A stretch of DNA of 64,000 nt from Jacaranda mimosifolia (lineage: Eukaryota > Streptophyta > Magnoliopsida > Lamiales > Bignoniaceae), in contig CM032133.1 in the NCBI GenBank assembly GCA_018894105.1, positions 15,762,501 to 15,826,500 of the forward strand. Direction: 5' to 3'. Positions 22,625-35,392 of the stretch are shown in pieces. The notes beneath the pieces were generated by a model. The model was not told the DNA's origin. It saw nothing but the letters and a program-made list of their open reading frames with translations, and ran no database searches. Position 1 is the first letter of the stretch. The number at the start of each line of letters is the position of its first letter. The position numbers were made by a program, and so were the translations under genes.

Positions 22625-23735
22625 GTGCTATTGAAGTCATGCTTTCAAAAATAGACATGATATAGAGTTCCCTATTGTACATACAACTCCTTAATAGTTG
22701 AATTTGAGGTTCTTTTCCACTACCCAATATTATTCAAGCTCAAAAAACTATAAAAGAACTAAAATCTCAAAAATGGAAAAAAGAAAAAAGAAAAAAGAAA
22801 AAAGGAAAATTTTAGTTGCCAAGTCAAAGTGCCAATTTAATTCCATGGTTTTTAAAATTGAGTTGTTCATGGATTTTTGGTTTAGCATTGAAATTCTATA
22901 TTGTTGATGCTATATTAGAAATTTCATGGGGTTCAATTATAAAATTGTTCCACAATAGAATTTAGGTTGTAGGAGTATAAGGTTGACGTTTTTCAAAATT
23001 ATGGTATAAGTTGACTTTTCTCAAGATCTTGGTGTAAGTTGATTCTTTTATAAAGCTTTTAGTTGAATATAAAATGTTGTAGATATTTTAGTAAACTAAA
23101 AATAATCACAAGTTGAAATGTGTCGGATTATGAAAACTTTCAGGTTGGGTTCAAATTGAGGCTCAACAAGTTGAGTACTTTTTGGGTTAGTTTGGGTTAG
23201 GCAAAATTTTATAATATTCCTATCTCAACCCAACACAAAACCATATAATGCAACATGAATGCCATACCTATCTAATAACATAACTTTAAGAATTAAAGGA
23301 AGATATGAGAAATCTCTAAGTTGGAGAAGGACTTTTAAATGATCAAAATAATTGAATCTCTCTCTTGAAAATATATTAGTTGATGAAAATTTTCATCCCC
23401 CCTAATTGCTGGTATAGATCAACAAGTGAGGCTAAAATTGAAGTATTCAAGCATAGTTAGGCCAACCAATAGTGCAAAAACAACACGAAATTAAACAACT
23501 TATTATAGAAATTATAATCCTCAACAAATCAATTGAGCCAATTATAGAGACTTATTTGGTTAATGTGCTGGCAATAGATGATAAATATAGATCTATGTAA
23601 GGACTCTATTAGGATAGTAGTTTACTTTATTTAGCTACTTATTTTTTTACAACAAATTGTGAGTTCAAATTTGCAATAATAGTTTATTAACAGTCACATC
23701 TTTTGTAGTGAAGCTTCAATTTGATTAACATTTTG
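22625..23735. other. No gene seen
   Basis: AT-rich. Contains a purine run of aaaaaag units at about 22765-22805, which produces a lysine-rich chance frame, and otherwise nothing recognised. The right end of the MULE should lie here, but no inverted terminus was identified. Confidence 0.5.
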
Positions 23736-23740
23736 GTAGG

Positions 23741-24757
23741 TATTACAAGGATAAGACTTCCTTGGACCTAACGTACTGATTTGCCTTGCACATGTGCAAT
23801 TTGGCTTTCTCAAAGAGTAAAACCAGTAAGCCTTCCTTGCCCAAGCATCCCAACTTGTGCTTGGCTAGCTAGAGTTTTGGGCGAATGTGGCCACAAGTCC
23901 ATGCAAATAGTTATGAACATATACACAGCGGAAATAAACCAATATGTATCAAGTAAATTGCAGTCAACATGCATGATTACGGGCAACATGCCTAGCCCTG
24001 TAATTCTATTGTACCAATAATCAACCACATTGGGAACAACTATGAGCCATCACATTGCACTCCCTAAAACTCATTAACATTAGCTAATTCCAACTCTGGA
24101 AGTTGTGAAGTCTCAGTCTATTTTATAACTTATAACACTATATAGTTGACAACCTCAATCTTTAGGTCAAACATGTAGAGGACATCCTCAATCTACTAGA
24201 TAAATGGCCTATAAAATGCTACCAAGTATTTTATTAGTTTTCCTAAAGTCTGATAACCCTGCGCAACTTCCAAAAACCATAGCCAATATCTGCCAAGCGT
24301 TTTTACCGTTATCCTGACCAAGTCCCAACTATCCACACATGCTTCACAATAGACTGCTAAGTGTGCGCCACACATCCATTATGGACGCAAATTATCTACC
24401 AGCTATCTGATTCCCATGCCGTACTGTGCACCACATCGTGCATGCCAACGTCCTTGTGCACACCTGTCTACTGTGTGTCTGCTTACTCCGCTTAGCTATA
24501 TGCTAAGTCTTAATAACCATCCCACACGCCATTCTCAGTTTCCTCATGCGTGTTTGTGCATTTCATTGTGCCGCTGTGTACCAAGCTGCCTATTTGCTTG
24601 CTCGGTTTGCGCCTATCTCAAGTTACCACTTGCATCGTCTAGCATTTATCCACACGATGCCCATGAATGTGGTACACCAAGCCAACACAATTACTGCATC
24701 GCCCAATATTCGATCCCTATTGAATGCTTGGCCCAACCAACACAAAAGGGTCTAACA
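23741..24757. repeat. Left LTR of the non-coding element
   Basis: Pairs with 29065-30047; shared landmarks include catcccaacttgtg, gtaaattg.agtcaacacgcatg, tgtgcgccacacat and cgaatgcttggccc. The frame 24416-24790 (124 codons) lies inside this repeat, is not conserved in the other copy, and is taken as chance. Confidence 0.7.
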
Positions 24758-26168
24758 AACAACCGCCACTTGAAGAGTCTAACGTCTTAGTCAGAGCTAA
24801 GGACTAACACTCCCATTTTATTCCAAGCTCACCCATAAAATAAAGTCTGCTTAATCCTAAAATTATCAAAGTAAACAACATAAATTCAACCAAAGATTCA
24901 AAGTGTCACCAAACTCACCAATAAGTCCCGTTACAAGTCCTTCTTGGAATCCAATTACTCCGCCAAGCAAGTAAGTAATATGCAAGTCCTCCCAAACCTG
25001 CAAAGTTCAACACAAAGGAAGTAGTAAACATCAACATTTGCCTCTCATTCACCTTGAAATCTTGATGCTGCCTAGCCAGCATAATTTTTTGAACATTTAA
25101 CTCATTGTTGCAACTTTGTGAGTCTTTTTAGCGAACAAATGGAAAAAACTACCTGCATCCCTCAATGCCATAGTCTTAGCCAATTTTTGAGGTCTTTACT
25201 CAAACTACAATCCAACAAACTACAATTTTGGCCCTCAAACTTACACTTTGCTCTTAGATCACATTCCAAATCCCAGTTGGTTGTATTTCAACTAAGTTCA
25301 TTCACATTTGCCTGATTGTTACCATCCCCTAACCTTCCAATTTCATTCCCCTAGTTAAATTTTGGCAACAAATGGATGAAATAGCCAATCACAACACAGA
25401 CAGTCCTTTGTTCATCCCCAATGACAATGGATTCCCCAAATGCTATAAGCGCACACACATAGTTCCAGTTTCATCCTACATTACACTGCATTTCGCAAAG
25501 GAATCAAGTTTAGTTGTTACTTATGTCTTCCCCACAGCATTTACCAAGCTAGTCCGAAGTGGGGACCTTCCTAACACAAAGGTCAAATTATATCAAACTT
25601 GAGTAAAAATACAACATTACCAAGTATATTAAGCTGACAAATAGGGCAGTCAGTTGACAAGTCACCCTGCTCGTGCCATGGACCAATCTACAACAAACAT
25701 TGGCCACTCATTTGTCTAGTTTTTCCCATAAATTCGTTCTTAAGTTTTCCATGGAATAAAACTTAAACATACATACTTTGAGATCCATCTTTTAGGCCTT
25801 AATCTAAAAACCAACAAACCCAGAAAAGTTTGCAGTCTACGCACATTTCAATTCATAACTGAAAGTATCCTTACAAGATAAAATCATGTTGCAAGTCTGG
25901 AATTACCACAAATTGAGCCCACTCAAAAACACTTCAATCAATAATCTAATTAGAATGATGCCCACACTTAACATCTGGCTGAGAACATCTTGTGATGAAG
26001 AAAATTAAACTAATTCGACTACCAAACACATAAACCCAGTAATTCTTAAACCCTACAAAGAATCTATCAACTTGCTTTGATGTCCATTACCATCAAAGCC
26101 ACTATTTCAAGAACCAACAACTTAGAAGCAAAGCCTATCACTATTTAAATCGAACTTAATGCGATAGC
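24758..26168. other. Internal part of the non-coding element, left
   Basis: About 1.4 kb, C/A-rich on the plus strand, no coding signal. The short open frames at 25118-25315 and 25372-25602 have no family resemblance. Confidence 0.45.
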
Positions 26169-28372
26169 TGAAGGCAGAGAACATGTTAGGATCTATAATA
26201 AATTGTAAAAATAGGAAAAATTAACCAACATATTCTTTGGACAAAGATCTATTCTATGCCTGACATTTGGATTAAAAAAATGGAGAAAAGTTACCTTGAT
26301 CATGAAATGGAAAAGCAACTAGGAAGATCTCACTATGGAACTTTTTCCAAGTAAGGAATTTGCCTTTTTCTCTAAGGATCTCCAACTCCTCTCCAATGGA
26401 TAGAAACTCTAGCTAATTTAACTAGAAAAATCTCCTCCAAGATGAGCTAGAATAGTTGGAAAAACAACAAGTGAAGTGCCAAAATCGCCGGTCACTAGGA
26501 ACATAAAAAATTGATCACCACCTTGAAGGATTTTGATCCACCACTTCAAAGCTGCCCAAATGTGGAGCCTCTAAAGCAAGTTCACACACCTAAGATTATT
26601 CTCAATCCTCTCTCAATCAACTAGAAAGATGAGGAGGATAAAGGATGATGGAGAAGAAAGTGTGATGACGTTATTGGAAGGATAAATGTTGTCGGAGGGA
26701 ATCTAGAAAGTAGTTTCTCTCAACACGTGAGATCACCACACAAATGGGAGGAAAAATGCAGCTGGAATCAGCCTCCATATGGCCAACCATGAGGGGTTTT
26801 TATAGTGTGATTTGGAAGCTTAAGGAAGCTTCTATCACCCCCCCCCCCCTCATTATGCCACCTAGGATGCCAAGTTACTAGTCAACTTGCATTTTTAATT
26901 TCTCAAATTTAAAATACTAACTCATTAATGTTAAATGGACTATTCCATTTAAGTTTTCCTCCAAAAATATATTCCCTCATTAATTAAATTAACTCCTTAA
27001 TTTAATTAGTTTAACTTAGCTTCTTAAGTTAATAAAATCAACTTAACTATTTAAGTTGATTTTGACTAATTAAATTGCCACATAGTACCAATTAAATTAG
27101 CTCCTTAATTTAATTGGTCTAATATAAATCTTTAAATTATTTTGATTAAATTAACACTTAAGTTAATCAAGCCAAAGTGACTAATTGATAATTAGCAGAC
27201 TTAATCTCTTTCTCTCCAATAAACTTGATCACCTTAATTATCTAACTCTTTAGATAATTTCTTCAATGAAGTGAGAGTGTTCTAGGCTTTTATGTATTAG
27301 GTTCACCAATTAATTAGACATAGGCTCACAACTCTTTGTGATTTATTGAATATCAAATATTCGAATTAGTTTAAACTCTCTTCAACCAATCACTCTTCCA
27401 ATTAATATCGATTAATTGAAGAGTACTTATCTCCAGGCTGATGTCTAGCACAAGCTTATAGAGCCCAACCAATTGGATGAATTAATCAAGGGGTGAACCA
27501 TTACTGCTTATGATTGCCGTGCAAATATAATGCTTCCATTTCCTATATCCTGAAAGAGGCCTAGGGCAAGATTTTTGCTAACTCCCTAATAACCTCAATA
27601 ACTATGTATCTATTCTTGATGTTTAATCCATGTTATGACCTCAACTTTGGAAAATTCCTTTTCCAAATTATCATATCACCTTGCGCAAGAATTTCTTGGA
27701 ATCGATTATCTTAGAATACATAGGAGATCAACCCATTCTTAACAGACGGTCGAAGCAGATCCCATCTTGGAACTCACCAACCTCCATACTTAGGATCTTG
27801 TGCCAAATCTAAGCCTCAGATGACCCGCTACATGGTCGAAGTGAAATCAAAGCATAAGGACCTAAATATAAGGTTGCTGTGGAACCTTAAGTCAAAGGAC
27901 TAATTATATGCACTATTGTAAGCTACTGAACTTGCCATTACAGACATGCCACTACGGCTGCCTCGTGGAATCTCCAAGTGGGCCTTCAATGAACTTGTTC
28001 TCTAACAAGCACCCACTAACATGCATCTATGTCTAAGATACATTGTCTATGTGACGGGACAATATTCAACTCCTTAGATTATGCATCATTAGTGTAAATC
28101 TATACAAATCTTAGATGCCCTATCTCATAAGATTATATGCATCATTAGGGCAAATTTATCCAACCATAGAGACTTATTTCATGATCACCATCATATGTGT
28201 AACCAAGTCCCGTAGCCTTGTATAATTTAAGGGCTTCAACCAAATGCATGTGAAGAATTCTTAAATGCAAAAAATGAGGATAACCATTTTATTAAATATC
28301 ATTCAATGAAGATTGTTACATGGAGTAGTTATAGATGACAATCTAATTGGCTTGCATGGCACTATTCCAACA
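26169..28372 (-). repeat. Copia-C: solo copia LTR
   Basis: 2204 bp aligning end to end with the other copia LTRs: plus ends tgaaggcagaga and cactattccaaca, TATA-like box TATAAAAA (minus) at 26797-26804, hairpin array at about 26965-27190. Neither a primer site nor a polypurine tract adjoins it, so it is a solo LTR, presumably left by recombination between two LTRs. The flanking 5-mers (atagc and acaac) do not match well. Confidence 0.85.
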
Positions 28373-29064
28373 ACAACGCCTTAAGCACACTTCCGGCAGC
28401 TTGGTAAATTTCACTCTGTCACATTAATCTTGCAATTTTTAGGGATTCATTCCTTGGAAAACTATAAAACAGCCACCATGCTTCGCACTTATCTTTGATC
28501 ACCTAAGTGTGTATCAAATTCTAATTAATGATAGTGCAAAACTGATGCTTCCAAGTCTCGATGCACTTAGCTATCCAAGCTATCTTGAAACCCACATATA
28601 GAGGTGCATCCTATATGCTACACCATATTCCACTTGATTTGGCACCCTATAGTGGCAAAATATAAAGGTTTGGAACCTATTTCTAAAACAATGAACATCT
28701 ACAACTCGTATTTGCATGAACTGTTCACACTATGTGCCTAACTCTAAGTTTACAAGCACCAACTTTTGAGATCAACATTAACACAATACCCCAACAATCT
28801 CTGGAAGGCAATAGCTTCATCACATGAAGGATTCCCACAAAGTTGGCCATTATTTCCCCCAAAATCGACTATTCTATCAAGTCTTTTACTAGAATATTAA
28901 AACTCACAATGGTGACAGTTCCATACCGAACTTCTCTAACCAACCTATAGCTTAATCGCACTCCACGGCATAATATCAAACATAATTTCCCACAAATCAC
29001 ACAAAGGTTCTTCACAAATCCTGTAACCCATTTAGAACCATGTCAAACTTTCTCTAATACTATT
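28373..29064. other. Internal part of the non-coding element, right
   Basis: About 0.7 kb without coding signal, continuing the sequence broken at 26168. Confidence 0.45.
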
Positions 29065-30047
29065 TGTCATAGGGGCAAGATTGTGTCGAGCCAAATATAC
29101 CAATTTCCCTTGCCCATGTTGCCTAGCTTCTTCCAAGAGCAAAACCAGTTAGCCTTTCTTCACCCAAGCATCCCAACTTGTGTTTGGCTAACCAGCTTTT
29201 TTGGTGAATGCGTCTACAAGGCCCTACAAATACTCATGCATATATATACAGTAGAAATAAACCAACAAGCATCAAGTAAATTGTAGTCAACACACATGAT
29301 TATAGACAACACATGCAACTATGTAATTCTTCTACACCAACAGTCAATTACACTGGAAACAACCATGAGCCATCACACAACACTCCCCAAAACTTACTAA
29401 CACTGACTAATTCTAACTATAGGAGTTGTAAAGTCTTGCCTTATTTTTACATCCTAATAAACTTTATAGTTGACAACCCCAACTGCTATGTCAAATGTGC
29501 AAACAACATCTCCTATTTGTTAGGTAATCGACCCATAAAATGATACTGAGTATCTTTGTAGTTTCCCTCAAATTTGATAACCTTCCACAACTTCTTACAA
29601 TCTTGAGCCAAAATCTACCAAATGTCCTGACAATTATCCTAACTAAGCTCTAACCACCTGTATATGTTTCACAACAGACTGCCATGTGTGCGCCACACAT
29701 TTAATATGTGTGTCAAGCATCTACCACTTATTCACTTCTTGTGCCCAACTGTGAGCTATGTCATGTTGGCCCATAGCTGGCACTCCAATTCCCTTGTGTG
29801 CACCAGTCTGCTTTGCTCAGCTACGCACCAAGTCTCAATAACCATCCCATGTGCAATTCTTAGTTCTGTCATGAACATCTATGTTTATCGTTAAGTTGCT
29901 GTGCACCAAGTTGCCTATCAGGCCGTCCAGTTTATGGTTCGCACAATATCCACAAATGTGTTACATTAAGCCAACACACATCATTGTGTCGCCCAATATC
30001 TGATCAATGTCGAATGCTTGGCCCGACTGACATTAAAGGATCTAACA
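29065..30047. repeat. Right LTR of the non-coding element
   Basis: Pairs with 23741-24757 with many substitutions and several small deletions. Confidence 0.7.
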
Positions 30048-30052
30048 ATAGG

Positions 30053-31313
30053 ACTATAGTGTTAGAGCTATATTCTTTGTTTCACAGTAGCAAGGGACTC
30101 CCATGGTTATTTCTCTATACTTAATTTATAGTTTAAAATGTGTATACTTACATATATGACATAAGTAATAATCATATAAAATTTTATATGTAAAGGGAAT
30201 CATTATAATAAGTTTTTAGATATTGAACTCTGGTTAAAATCCAAATATGAATTTCGTTGCAAATACTTTTAATCCAAACATAAACTTTATTACAAGTGTG
30301 TCTAATTCAAACACGAGTTAAGTTATGAGTAGTTCGAGTCTAAAGTAGTTTATTGGAACGTTTGTCTAGGTTGTGTAGATTTGGGTCCTCAACAAATATA
30401 TAGGCTTCTCTAATCAAGGAAACCATGTTTCATAGAGTCACATTCTTCAATTCGTCATTCAATAGAATTATAACTCTTAAATAGCATCACTCTTTATAAA
30501 TTCACATCTTTTTGATGCATTTTTTCAACTGCCAATAGTTTTTATACTTGGATACTATATAACTGATATAGTACCATGCTAATGAAGTACATAATAGTAA
30601 GTTCCAATAAGAAAGTATGAGCTATGTAGTACAATTGACAAACCATTACAAGCGTGGATCTCCAACTTGTGATATTAACAAATCATTACATGCATTGAGT
30701 GTGATCCCGAGCAATAATTCTTTAACCGCTTGCGAAATAAAGAAAGATAAAGTAGCTAAAAATTAATATAGCATTTAAAGTAGAGATAACATTCAGTCAA
30801 CTTAATAAAAGAGGTTTCAAATAAAGTATTTACATAAGTGGAATACAGGACCCAGATAAAAGCACCTTATTAATATGATCCCTCACCAATTTGGCTATTT
30901 TGAATTGGTCAAAGTTTCATAGTATTCGTGGAAGTTATAAAGGGATATGTTATATAGATCCCAATCTTTGCTAGGTTTTCTGAGAGAAAAGGCATTTAGA
31001 AGTAAAAACTATATGTAAAAAGGAAGAAACCACCTTTCTCTCACATATTAGTTTAACATTCACAGAAGTCACATCCCATGGTTGACGAAATTTCTCTTAT
31101 ATTGTGCATTTCTATCTTCTTTCTCACCTTTTCTTATTTGTTGTAGTTTGTTTATATTATTAACATGAGAATGAAAATGAAATAGAGGTTTGGGAAGGGA
31201 GAAAATCACAAAGAGGCAAAAAAAGGGATGTAGTGGTAGGTATTAACAAGCGTAACTATCGTTAACCTATCGATGTAGTGCACCGCATTAATTGATGTTG
31301 CATTGCTTAGGGG
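30053..31313. other. No gene seen
   Basis: About 1.26 kb of AT-rich sequence between the non-coding element and Copia-D. No open frame of note, repeat or RNA motif recognised. Confidence 0.5.
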
Positions 31314-33504
31314 TAAAAGTAGGAGATAGACTAGGATCCATAAATTAAAACCTAAATAGGGAAAAATTTAACTAGTTATCTCTACCTCAAGATCTATCTA
31401 TATGCCTTAAATTAAGATTTAAAGGCTGAAAAATTACCTTTGAAGAAAGATTCAAAGGAGTGATGAAGATCTTCTAGTACATCTTGATATAATTTCTCCA
31501 CACCAAGGCCTCAAAAAAAGCAACTTTTGCGCACAATTTTACCACCAAAACAGCCTCTTAGATAAGTGAAAAATGGAGGAAAAATGGCTCCAAACTGATG
31601 CCCAAAGGAGCTTCAAAATCGGCCACTTGAAAGGTTCAATCACCAATCCTAAGCTTCCTAAGCATGAAGCCTCTAATGAATTGTCCACGTACCTAGGAAA
31701 GCCTTTCAATCCACACACTCTATTCTAGAGAAGAGAGGTGGAAGATGATGATGATGGAGGTAGCGGTTTTTGGGGTAGGAGAGAGGGAGGAGGGAATCTA
31801 GAAGGTTGTTATTCAATACATGAATTATACTACCTTTTGGAGGGAAAAAAAATGAGGGCATGAATAATCACCTTATGGCCGGCCAAATGACTATTTATAG
31901 GAGAGAGTGGAAGCCGTTGGAGGCTTCTATCACACTCTCCACACATGAGCCAACTTGCTAAATTCTCGTTTAGCTTAAATTTGCATTTCATTTCATTCAT
32001 TGAAATGCCAACTTGCATATCTCAAATGGACTCTTCCACTTGATTTTTCTTCAAAACTTGAATTCCCTATTTAATTAAATTAACTCTTTAATTTAATTAG
32101 TTTAATTTAACTCCTTAAGTTAATTAACTTAACTCTTTAAGTTAATTTGAGCTAACTTAACTCCTTAAGTTAACTTGACTAATTAATATGTCATATGACA
32201 CCAATTAAATTAACGCCTTAATTTAATTGGCCTAATTTAACTCTTTAAATTATTTTGAATAATTTAACACTTAAATTAATCAAGCCAAAATGACCAATTA
32301 ATAATCAGTCAACTTATTTTCTCTCCTTAGGCAAAAATGCCTACTAAGCAATTTTCTAACTCCTTAGAAAATTTCACCTATCAAATAAGAGTTTCCTTAG
32401 GCTTTGTGCTTGACCCTTGAGATTCATCCATTCACTGGACATGTGCTCACAACTCTTTGTGATATTTTGAATATTGAAATATTCTAATTAGCCTAAACTT
32501 ATTTAAATTAATAAATTTTTCAATTAATCTTTATTAATTAAAGAGTACCTAATCTCCATGGTCGATGTCTAGCAACAAGCCCATAGAACTCAACTAAATC
32601 GATGAATGAATTATATCTTGATGAACCATTATAGCTTATGCCTACCATTCAAATACAATCATTTCGTCTACTATCTCCTGAAAGACGCCTAAGGTATGAT
32701 ATTTGTTGACTTCCTAATAGCTTCAATAACTATGTCTCTATATCCATTGTTTGATTCACTTTATGACCTCAACTTTGAAAAACACATTTTTCAAATTGTC
32801 ATATCAACTTGAGCAAGGATTTATTGGAATCAATCGTTATAGAATATATAGGAGATACACTCGTTCTTCAAAACAACGAGGAAGCAGATCCTATCTTGGA
32901 TCTCACAAACCTCTATGTTTAAGTAGTTCATGCCCAATCTAAACCTAGGATGACCTAATATGTGGTTAGGGCAAAGTCAAAGCATAATGGCCTAAACACA
33001 AATCTACTATGGATTTTTAGGTCAAATGACTAATTATATGCACTATTGTAAACTTTGAAAATTCTTCACTACCGACTTGCCACTAAGGCTATCTAGTAGA
33101 TTCTCTAGGTGGGCCTTCAATGAACTTATTCTCTAGCAAGCACCCACTAACATGCATCTATATCTAACATAGATTGCCCATGAAATAGGGCAATACGCAA
33201 CCCCTTGGAGTATGCATCATTGGTACAAGTCTATCCAAATCTTAGATACCTCTTCTCATAAGATTTTATGACTTGAAATATTTAAAATCATGACCTTGGA
33301 GACTTGTTTCATGATCATTGTCATATGCATGACCAAGTCCCATAGTCTTGTATGAGTTAAGGGTTTCAACCAAATGCAAGTTAAGTATAAAAAATATAAG
33401 ATGAAGATGGTCATTTTATAAGATATCATTCAATCAAGATTGTCTCACAATTGGAGTAGTATTTATATTCTAATCCTAATTGGTTGAGGGGCACTATTCC
33501 AACA
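31314..33504 (-). repeat. Copia-D 3' LTR
   Basis: About 2.19 kb; the left end is approximate because the terminal TG appears to be TA. It ends cactattccaaca, TATA box (minus TATAAATAG) at 31891-31899, hairpin array at about 32060-32290. The polypurine tract follows at 33505-33516 (minus AAGTGGGAGA). The other LTR is lost. Confidence 0.85.
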
Positions 33505-33540
33505 ATCTCCCACTTGCACTAAAACTAATTCCCCATGGTT

Positions 33541-34347
33541 TTAAGCCCATGTTCTCAAAAGGTCCTTCAAAGACCTTACGCAATGGGGTTTAGTTAGTGG
33601 ATCTTTTATATTCTCTTTCAAGGCTACCCTCTCTACTCGGATGTCGCCTCTATCAATGATCTCATGGATCAAGTGATAATGCCTCAAAATGTGCTTGGAT
33701 CGCTGATGAGATCTTGGTTCCATTGGTTGCGCAATGGCTCCATTGTTGTCACAAAAGACAACTACTGGCTCTTCAATGCTAGGTACTACATCTAACTCTT
33801 GGATGAAGTTTTTCATCAAAACACCTAGTTTTACGGTCTCCGAAGTTGAAATATATTCTTCCCCAGTTGTGGAATTGGCTGTGGTGTCTTGTTTGGAGCT
33901 TTTCCAACTTACCACGCCACTATTGAGGCATAATATAAATCCAGGGGTGGATTTAAGGTCATCTTCATCGAATTAGAAACTAGAATCCAAAAACTCTTCA
34001 AGTTTCAATTTCTCCATTACTATATACCAAAAACAAACCTTTAGTTCTTTTTAAGTACTTCAAGATTGCTTCGATGGCAGTCCAGTGACTTTCATCAGGA
34101 TCAAATTGAAAGCGGTTCATAATGCTTAGAGCGTGTGCTACATCTGATCTACTACATTGAACGGCATACATTATGCTCCCTATAGCGGATGCATAAGGTA
34201 CATGGGACATTCTTTCTCTCTGATCTTTAGTCTTAGGGGCCATAGACTTAGAGAGATGAAGACTGTGTCCTATGGGAAAGAATCCCTTCTTAGATTCTTC
34301 CATACTAAATTTAGTATCTTGTCAATGTACGTTGTTTGGGAAAGCCC
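33541..34347 (-). pseudogene. Copia-D RNase H and RT tail
   Basis: The frame 33998-34303 has the RT-RNase H linker (SMAPKTKDQRERMSHVPYAS, then CSRSDVAHALSIMNRFQ and LKYLKRTKGLFLVYSNGE). The frame 33541-33915 holds the C-terminal part of RNase H (SWKSSKQDTTANSTTGEEY, family ADSTTEAEY; CDNNGAIAQ; RSKHILRHYHLIHEII). Between them a frame change separates the segments, and no intact protein is possible. The 33541 end is just inside the polypurine tract, the usual end of copia pol. Confidence 0.88.
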
Positions 34348-34966
34348 TGAAAGTGCTATGGCCGAGATAAGCCAAACAAATTCAAAATTAAACAGAAAAT
34401 CTCGAACCAAAGCAACATCCCCAGGCATATATCATACAACATAAATGGATTAATCAGAGGATACCAACTTGAATCTCTCAAAATCCAAGGAGATGATGGA
34501 TGATTCTTCCTATCACAGATTTCCGGCAGTTTCTGGCACAGCGGAGAAAAAGGAGAATATCTTCCAATTCAGACCTCCAAATGAAATTAGGAAAAATTCT
34601 CCAGAAATCTAACTCAAATTCTGATCTTCTTTGAAAAAATTGGCTCAAATATCCATCGGATCGCTCCAGGAGAAAATCGTGAAGTGGACTGTTCTGCAGA
34701 AACCTTTTCTGGAATTGAGTGGCCTCACTTGTGGTCACCTCCAATGCAAGTCCACACACCTTAAAGCAATCCTAGAACGTCCAGATCTTTATCTGAAGCA
34801 GATCTGGAGTTTTTTGGTGAAGAAGGAGGTTTTTGAGTGAGAAAGAGAATGGATGGAAGTTAGATCTCTACTAACTTTGGAGAGAATTTTGGAGGAAGAA
34901 TTTAGCTTGCAAAATTCAGAATTTTGGCTAATGAATCTGGACTGATTTTCACCCACTGCACCTCCC

Positions 34967-34975
34967 CTTATATAG
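34967..34975 (-). promoter_or_regulatory. TATA box in Copia-E 3' LTR
   Basis: Minus strand CTATATAAG at the place where all other copia LTRs have a TATA-like box. Because this is the 3' LTR it would drive transcription out of the element into the RNase H of Copia-D. The same box is deleted in the 5' LTR. Confidence 0.7.
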
Positions 34976-35165
34976 AGGTATGAGAGGTGTGATGCCAAGG
35001 TGGCATCACACATCCCATGCTAAGGGGGGGACCGAAAATTCCAAGGGCATAATTGTAAGTTGGTAATTCCACTATCATGTGATCTTGCCAACTTGCTTAA
35101 TTGGAATCCAATTCCAATTAATTCAAATCATATTTGAATTCTTCCCTCCAATAATATATTCTCCT

Positions 35166-35392
35166 ATTAATTAAATTAATCCAATTAATTTAATTAATTC
35201 AACTTGATTTAACAATTAAATCAAGCAAACTTAACTCTTTAAGTTTTCTTTAGTTAACTTAACTCTTTAAGTCAACTTCAATTATTCAACTATCAATGTG
35301 GCTCAAATAATCAACTCCTTAATTATTTGCCTAATTTAACTCCTTAAATTAGTTGATCAATTTAACACTTAAATCAATCAAGCCTAATTGAT
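35166..35392 (-). repeat. U3 hairpin array of Copia-E 3' LTR
   Basis: Seven inverted repeats follow one another. Perfect ones are: attaattaaattaat with loop cca (35166-35198), cttgatttaa with loop caa (35203-35225), aaacttaa with loop ctct (35227-35246) and ctaatttaa with loop ctcc (about 35331-35352). Three more have one or two mismatches. Stem sequences differ from one dyad to the next, while loops are mostly ctcc or ctct. The array lies about 190-420 bp upstream of the TATA box, so it is in U3. The right LTR lacks one unit. Confidence 0.8.

Larger units (their letters stand above)
23741..30047. mobile_element. Non-coding LTR element (LARD-like), invaded by Copia-C
   Basis: Direct repeats of 1017 bp (23741-24757) and 983 bp (29065-30047) end identically in tctaaca and start tattacaagg / tgtcataggg. 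The flanking 5-mers gtagg (23736-23740) and atagg (30048-30052) differ by one base, as expected for an old target duplication. After removing the Copia-C LTR the internal part is about 2.1 kb and has no recognisable protein. No convincing primer site or polypurine tract was found, so orientation is undetermined. An unrelated segmental duplication remains possible. Confidence 0.65.

Noticed and set aside
22698..22907. A lysine-rich small protein
   Set aside because: Produced by a purine microsatellite of aaaaaag units.
24416..24790. A 124-codon gene
   Set aside because: It lies in one LTR of the non-coding element and is not conserved in the other; no family motif, cysteine- and histidine-rich only by base composition.
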